Notes under the pieces: generated by a model
The model's database searches: none
Seen by the model: only the letters and a program-made list of their open reading frames with translations
Told to the model about the DNA's origin: nothing
Shown: piece by piece, positions 33,711 through 37,139 of the stretch
How positions within the stretch are numbered: the stretch's first letter is position 1
How the letters are laid out: each line of letters starts with the position of its first letter
Program-made: the position numbers and the translations under genes
Source: Caldilineaceae bacterium
Lineage (GTDB): Bacteria; Chloroflexota; Anaerolineae; Caldilineales; Caldilineaceae
Length of the DNA stretch: 37,139 bases
Assembly: GCA_018003515.1 (NCBI GenBank)
Contig: JAGNDO010000052.1
Span: 227-37,365 of the forward strand
Reading direction: 5' to 3'

Positions 33711-33740
33711 GATTCGTGAAGATTCGTGAAGATTCGTGGA
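33711..33740. repeat. Three decamers GATTCGTGAA
   Basis: Three 10-bp units; an inverted partial copy (acacgaatct) lies at 33691-33700. Confidence 0.8.
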
Positions 33741-33751
33741 TCATAGATATG

Positions 33752-33792
33752 AAAAAGGCGAGAGATCCGTGTCATGGATCTCTCGCCTTTTT
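33752..33792. terminator. Bidirectional rho-independent terminator
   Basis: Perfect 17-bp stem aaaaaggcgagagatcc (33752-33768) with 33776-33792, loop gtgtcat, with A/T runs on both sides. It lies between the convergent PPOX and YceI genes and should end both transcripts. Confidence 0.93.
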
Positions 33793-33809
33793 GTGGTTAG
33801 ATTTCGGCT

Positions 33810-34520
33810 CTATTCCTGGGATGCCACCAGATCCAGACGGATCTGGAAATCATCTTGAACGGTGAGGGTGTTGGCGAAGTTGGGGGGATCGATGCCAAAG
33901 TCGCTCATCTTGAGGGCGGCGGTGGCCGTGCCCCGGATGGTGCCGCCGCTCAACGTGGCGGTGACATCAAAGGTGACGGGCTGGCTGATCTCCCGCACGG
34001 TGAGGTCGCCCAGCAGTTGGAAGCTGACCTCCTGGCCGTCGGTGTAGGCGTCCGGGGCACCCACGATGGAGGTGGCCACAAACTGGGCCACGGGGAAGCT
34101 GCCGAAGCGGGGGCCGTCGGTCTGGATCCACTTGTCCCGACGGGATTGGTCAGTTTGCAGCACGGTCATGTCCACGTTGAACTGGTTGGCACCCAGGGCG
34201 TTGGCCGGGTTTGCCACATCCAACTGGATAAAGCCGCTGACGGATTGAGAGACGCCGTGGACTTCGGTCTTGCCGGCGTTGATGCCCAGCTTGGCCAGCG
34301 CCCCGGCCATGAACTCCTCCTGCACAATGTAGGTGGCCGTGGACTCTGCGGTCACCACCTGGAAGGTGACCATGCCAGCCTGGGCAGGGACGTCAGCCAC
34401 GGGGGCGGGGACGTCTGCCGCCGGGGCAGCGGGTTCCGGGCTGCCGCCACAGGCCGCCAAGAGGACGAGGGCAAACAGGGCCACAAAGAGCAGGTGGATT
34501 CGACTTCGGTTGTGGATCAT
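33810..34520 (-). CDS. YceI-family lipoprotein
   Basis: 236 residues from ATG 34520 with GGGAG upstream. Lipoprotein signal: LLFVALFALVLLAAC with lipobox LAAC (Cys24), then a Pro/Ala-rich linker. The rest is a YceI lipocalin-like barrel: ESTATYIVQEEF, the long strand AGKTEVHGVSQSVSGFIQLDV, DMTVLQTDQSRRDKWIQTDG, and ISQPVTFDVTATL. YceI proteins bind isoprenoid-type or amphiphilic lipids; the ligand here is unknown. The protein should sit on the outer face of the cytoplasmic membrane. It lies 18 bp downstream of the sulfatase gene, so it is probably co-transcribed. Confidence 0.94.
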   Translation of the reverse strand: MIHNRSRIHLLFVALFALVLLAACGGSPEPAAPAADVPAPVADVPAQAGMVTFQVVTAESTATYIVQEEFMAGALAKLGINAGKTEVHGVSQSVSGFIQLDVANPANALGANQFNVDMTVLQTDQSRRDKWIQTDGPRFGSFPVAQFVATSIVGAPDAYTDGQEVSFQLLGDLTVREISQPVTFDVTATLSGGTIRGTATAALKMSDFGIDPPNFANTLTVQDDFQIRLDLVASQE

Positions 34521-34538
34521 AGAGGTTTCTCCCTTGAA

Positions 34539-36449
34539 TTATTCGGACGACGGATCAGGATTGGGCTGGGCTGAGATCGATTCTGGCGCATCCGCGCCCA
34601 GAAGACTGTCAAGTTGCACCCCATTGGGCAAAAAGTCGGGCAGGTTGGCCGCCAGGTTGGCCGGGGGCAGACCATAGTCGGCCATCAACGTGCGCATGAT
34701 CAGGGAATAGATCCCTTCGTGGCGCATGAGAATCGCCCGCTCGCCCTGGGCATCCGCCGGCACGGTCAGCCCCGGCGAGAAGCCAAGCTGCTCGAACTGG
34801 GCCACAAAGTCTGGGTTGCGGCTGATGATGTGGATGGGGGTCTCGAAGCCATCCTCCTTGCGGGAGACCCGGGGCGGTTGATGGTCGCCCACCAAAACGT
34901 AGATTGTGTCGCCGCGGTCGGTCAGGATCAGCTCGGTCAACATGCGTAGCTCATAGTCCACGGCGTTCATGTAGTTTTGGCGGCGCACGGCGTGGTCGAT
35001 GGCATCCTGATCCCCCACCACGGGGTCGGGGGCGGGCAGGTTGAGGCTGTGCCAATCCTCAACCATCTGGGGCAGGGGCACCCAGGGATAGTGGGAGTTT
35101 TGGGTGATGAAGAAGAGAAAATAGGGATCTGCCTGGGCTTGCAGTCGTTCCCGCACGGCGTGGAGGGCGTATTGGTCCGGCGGCGCGGGGCCCCAGCCAT
35201 AGCGGGGACCGTCGTAGGCCAGGTCGCGGTAGCGCAGCCATTCGTCTACGCCATAAAAGCGCTTGTACCGTTCCCATTCATCATCTTTCAACTCTTGGGA
35301 AACTGTGGAAAGCCAGGTGAAGTCATAGCCCTGGGATTGCAGAAAGACCCCCAGGCTGGGGTAGGTCTGGCCGTCAAAGCGGTCCAGCAGGGCCAGATAT
35401 TGGGGATGTTCGGCGATGCGCAGGCCAAAGAGGGCGCTGGTATAGGCCATCCACGAGCCGCCGCCCCAGGTGGGGGCTTCGCTGAGGGCCGAGGCGGTGT
35501 GCCAGCCGTCGGCGGTCAGGGACGATTGCAGTTCATCCAAGAGCGCAGTGTAGGCCAGGGCATAGTCGGGCCGTTTGTAGAGGACGCTGCCGTAGCTCTC
35601 CACGAAGACGAGCATGATGTTGGGCCGCTTGCCCAGACGCAAATCCGCGTAGTCGTAGGCGTCCACCACGTTGGCGTCCCGCAGCAAGGCCACCTGTTCT
35701 TGGGCCACCCTGGACGCCTGCACATTCACCCCCAGCTTGATGGCCAGGCTGCTGATGGGCGCATCGGGTGCGGCCAAGGCCCGGCCCCAAATCCCGGCGC
35801 TGATCAGCACCATCAACACCGCGCCGGCCAGGCCCAGCTGGGTCCACCGATTCAAGCCTGTGCGGACTGCGGCGGCCATGCCCAAAAAGAGTAGCCTCCC
35901 CACAACCAGAAAAGTCGCCGCCCCCCCTATCCCAGCCAAATAGACGGCCCCGGACAGCTCCACATGCTCGGCCAGAAAGCCGATGCCATCCACAATAAAG
36001 CGGTATTGGTTGGCAAAGTTCGGCTCCATCTGATAGACCGAGCGCACCACGGCTTCGTAGATGTGATAGGCCAGGGTGAGCAGATAGACGAAGGGCAGCG
36101 CCCAGCCCCAGAGATGGCTTCGGGTGTACCAAGCCGGTTTGCGACCTGTTGTCCCTGCCAACAAAACCCACACAGCCACCAGCACGGTCAGCTCTGCGCT
36201 GAGGTGGAATAGGCCAGAGGCACTGGCTGCGGCCCCAAAGATGCCAAACCAGCTACTGCCTACTTCGCCGATCCGTGGCGTGGAAGACGCGCCGGCACTC
36301 TCCATCCCAGCCACAAAAAAAGGCGCAAAAAGCAGCCCATTCAAGATCACAAAGCAGAGCCAGAAGATCAGATCGGGATGGCGGCCACTGGGCCTGGTGG
36401 GCTGTGGGGTAGGGGTAAGGGTAGGGGTAGGGGATCGAGAAATCGACAT
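34539..36449 (-). CDS. Membrane sulfatase / LTA-synthase-like protein
   Basis: 636 residues from ATG 36449 (another ATG slightly upstream is possible; no strong ribosome site). A short Pro/Thr-rich N-terminus (PTPTLTPTPQPT) is followed by about five membrane helices (residues ~27-50, 82-102, 112-132, 165-190, 198-222). The extracellular domain belongs to the alkaline-phosphatase/sulfatase superfamily: PNIMLVFVESYGS holds the first metal Glu, SEAPTWGGGSWMAYTS probably the nucleophile region, FFITQNSHYPW and VLVGDHQPP the later metal site. The closest known types are LTA synthase and related phosphoglycerol transferases. Whether it transfers phosphoglycerol or hydrolyses sulfate is unresolved. 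First gene of a two-gene unit with YceI. Confidence 0.9.
   Translation of the reverse strand: MSISRSPTPTLTPTPQPTRPSGRHPDLIFWLCFVILNGLLFAPFFVAGMESAGASSTPRIGEVGSSWFGIFGAAASASGLFHLSAELTVLVAVWVLLAGTTGRKPAWYTRSHLWGWALPFVYLLTLAYHIYEAVVRSVYQMEPNFANQYRFIVDGIGFLAEHVELSGAVYLAGIGGAATFLVVGRLLFLGMAAAVRTGLNRWTQLGLAGAVLMVLISAGIWGRALAAPDAPISSLAIKLGVNVQASRVAQEQVALLRDANVVDAYDYADLRLGKRPNIMLVFVESYGSVLYKRPDYALAYTALLDELQSSLTADGWHTASALSEAPTWGGGSWMAYTSALFGLRIAEHPQYLALLDRFDGQTYPSLGVFLQSQGYDFTWLSTVSQELKDDEWERYKRFYGVDEWLRYRDLAYDGPRYGWGPAPPDQYALHAVRERLQAQADPYFLFFITQNSHYPWVPLPQMVEDWHSLNLPAPDPVVGDQDAIDHAVRRQNYMNAVDYELRMLTELILTDRGDTIYVLVGDHQPPRVSRKEDGFETPIHIISRNPDFVAQFEQLGFSPGLTVPADAQGERAILMRHEGIYSLIMRTLMADYGLPPANLAANLPDFLPNGVQLDSLLGADAPESISAQPNPDPSSE
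36406..36433. repeat. Telomere-like G-run repeat, G-quadruplex candidate
   Basis: Five G-runs (3-4 Gs) with 2-3-nt TA/TAA loops on the plus strand, within the first codons of the sulfatase gene. It encodes the PTPTLTPTPQPT segment. Confidence 0.85.
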
Positions 36450-36548
36450 AGAAATCCATTCGCAAAGGATGGGCGGGGTCGGTCACGGTCCATCCTAGCA
36501 CGGCGGCAGGGTTTTCGCCAAGACGCTGGCGGTCTGCCCAGCAACGCG

Positions 36549-36579
36549 AAGAACGCAAAGGTTTCCCCTCTGCGTTCTT
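36549..36579. repeat. Short hairpin related to 4556-4623
   Basis: aagaacgca (36549-36557) pairs with tgcgttctt (36571-36579). The unit resembles the accacaaagaacaca element near 4556. The 290-bp gap 36450-36739 also contains the promoter listed next. Confidence 0.6.
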
Positions 36580-36659
36580 TACAATTCTCAGCGAACTTTG
36601 GGTTGCGGAGTAGTTTTTGGCGTCATCATCAGATCTGTTATGTAATTTTGCAGATCGAC

Positions 36660-36688
36660 TTGCTCGGCACAATGAAAGCCCGTATAAT
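36660..36688 (+). promoter_or_regulatory. Sigma70-like promoter of the zinc-ribbon gene
   Basis: -35 TTGCTC (36660-36665), 17-bp spacer, perfect -10 TATAAT (36683-36688), 51 bp before the start codon. Confidence 0.75.
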
Positions 36689-36739
36689 ACGGCCGATAGA
36701 TTCATTGCACCTGCTGGATGTGTTGAAAGGAGATACGCC

Positions 36740-36952
36740 ATGACTCCGCCCGCTTCCATGTCCTCCAACGGCTCCGGTGGAACCCATTCCTCCGTCCGCC
36801 GCCTCGTTTGTCCCCGGTGTAAGAGCGCAGACCTGATGCGTGTGCGTGCCCCCGCTGCCTATCGTTTGTTGCGCGTGTTTAGCATCCAAGCTAAACGCTA
36901 TCGTTGCAACGACTGCCTGTGGGAGGGCATGCGCATCGGACGAAACGACTAG
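36740..36952 (+). CDS. Small zinc-ribbon protein
   Basis: 70 residues from ATG 36740 with AAAGGAG 7 bp upstream. It has a disordered Ser/Gly N-terminus, then a four-cysteine zinc ribbon: LVCPRCKSADLMRV and YRCNDCLWEGMRIG, with a basic segment between (RLLRVFSIQAKRYR). The good promoter and ribosome site make a real, well-expressed gene likely. Not recognised as a named family; small ribbon proteins bind nucleic acid or partner proteins. No operon partner is seen. Confidence 0.8.
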   Translation: MTPPASMSSNGSGGTHSSVRRLVCPRCKSADLMRVRAPAAYRLLRVFSIQAKRYRCNDCLWEGMRIGRND

Positions 36953-36992
36953 CCGACCGCGCACCGATCACCCTCTTCTGCCAAAAAGACCC

Positions 36993-37139
36993 TCATCCCG
37001 ACGACGTGATGTTGAGACCCCAGAGATAATCCAGCCAGCCTTGCTGCGGAGCCACGATCTCCGGCAGGCTGGTTTGGCGCGCCCAGAAGGGCTGGAAGTG
37101 GTGAAAGTCGGTGAAGACCGGGGGCGGCTGATCCGGGAG
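36993..37139 (-). CDS. C-terminal 48 codons of an unidentified protein (5' part outside window)
   Basis: Open minus-strand frame from the right edge to a TGA at 36993-36995. It ends ...FTDFHHFQPFWARQ, then LPEIVAPQQGWLDYLWGLNITSSG. It is rich in aromatic residues and has no stop over 48 codons. The family is not recognised. It is convergent with the zinc-ribbon gene, 40 bp apart. Confidence 0.55.
   Translation of the reverse strand, partial: LPDQPPPVFTDFHHFQPFWARQTSLPEIVAPQQGWLDYLWGLNITSSG

Overview
The window looks like a chromosomal stretch of a GC-rich environmental bacterium. The gene set (inositol catabolism, GH94 and GH3 glycosidases, tandem NAD-binding/DUF2867 proteins, LVIVD-repeat exoprotein, bacterial NACHT-LRR protein, two four-helix-bundle 'S23/IVP' genes) and the many short intergenic repeats fit a Chloroflexota (Anaerolineae/Caldilinea-like) genome. 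That placement is an inference from gene content; no rRNA or tRNA gene is visible to anchor it.

Layout. (1) 1-2822, minus strand: the 3'-truncated gene of a NACHT NTPase with a C-terminal leucine-rich-repeat array. Its last 432 bp in view are six 72-bp repeats that differ only in three codons. (2) 2958-6509, plus: two tandem paralogous SDR/DUF2867 proteins and a small cupin. (3) 6510-7180: no gene, but a dense island of nested inverted repeats. (4) 7181-12502, plus: oligopeptidase B, a large secreted LVIVD beta-propeller protein and a PPOX-fold protein. (5) 12573-22716, plus: a LacI-family regulator, a sigma70-like promoter carrying a perfect 16-bp palindrome, then a myo-inositol degradation locus: transaldolase-family protein, IolB, IolD, IolA/MmsA, IolE, IolG. 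The locus is interrupted by an antisense PIN toxin/antitoxin pair and by a four-helix-bundle gene next to a hexanucleotide microsatellite. IolC (kinase) and IolJ (aldolase) are not in view; a transaldolase stands at the head of the operon instead. (6) 22741-28357: a GH94 disaccharide phosphorylase (plus), a second four-helix-bundle gene, and a convergent GH3 beta-glucosidase (minus) with its own promoter and terminator. (7) 28771-33564: AlaX-type alanyl-tRNA editing protein, GNAT, class-A beta-lactamase-like hydrolase (minus), SDR and a PPOX protein, separated by several palindromic elements. (8) 33810-36449, minus: YceI lipoprotein and a membrane LTA-synthase-like sulfatase. (9) 36740-36952: a small zinc-ribbon protein; the right edge holds the last 48 codons of an unidentified minus-strand gene.

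How it works together. The LacI repressor probably senses an inositol-type ligand and controls the transaldolase-iol operon through the palindrome at +1. IolG, IolE, IolD and IolB convert myo-inositol to 2-deoxy-5-keto-gluconate and IolA handles malonate semialdehyde. The GH94 and GH3 genes suggest additional use of beta-linked disaccharides. The intergenic DNA is unusually rich in REP/MITE-like hairpins, heptamer arrays and dispersed palindromes, with at least two families present in three copies within this one window.
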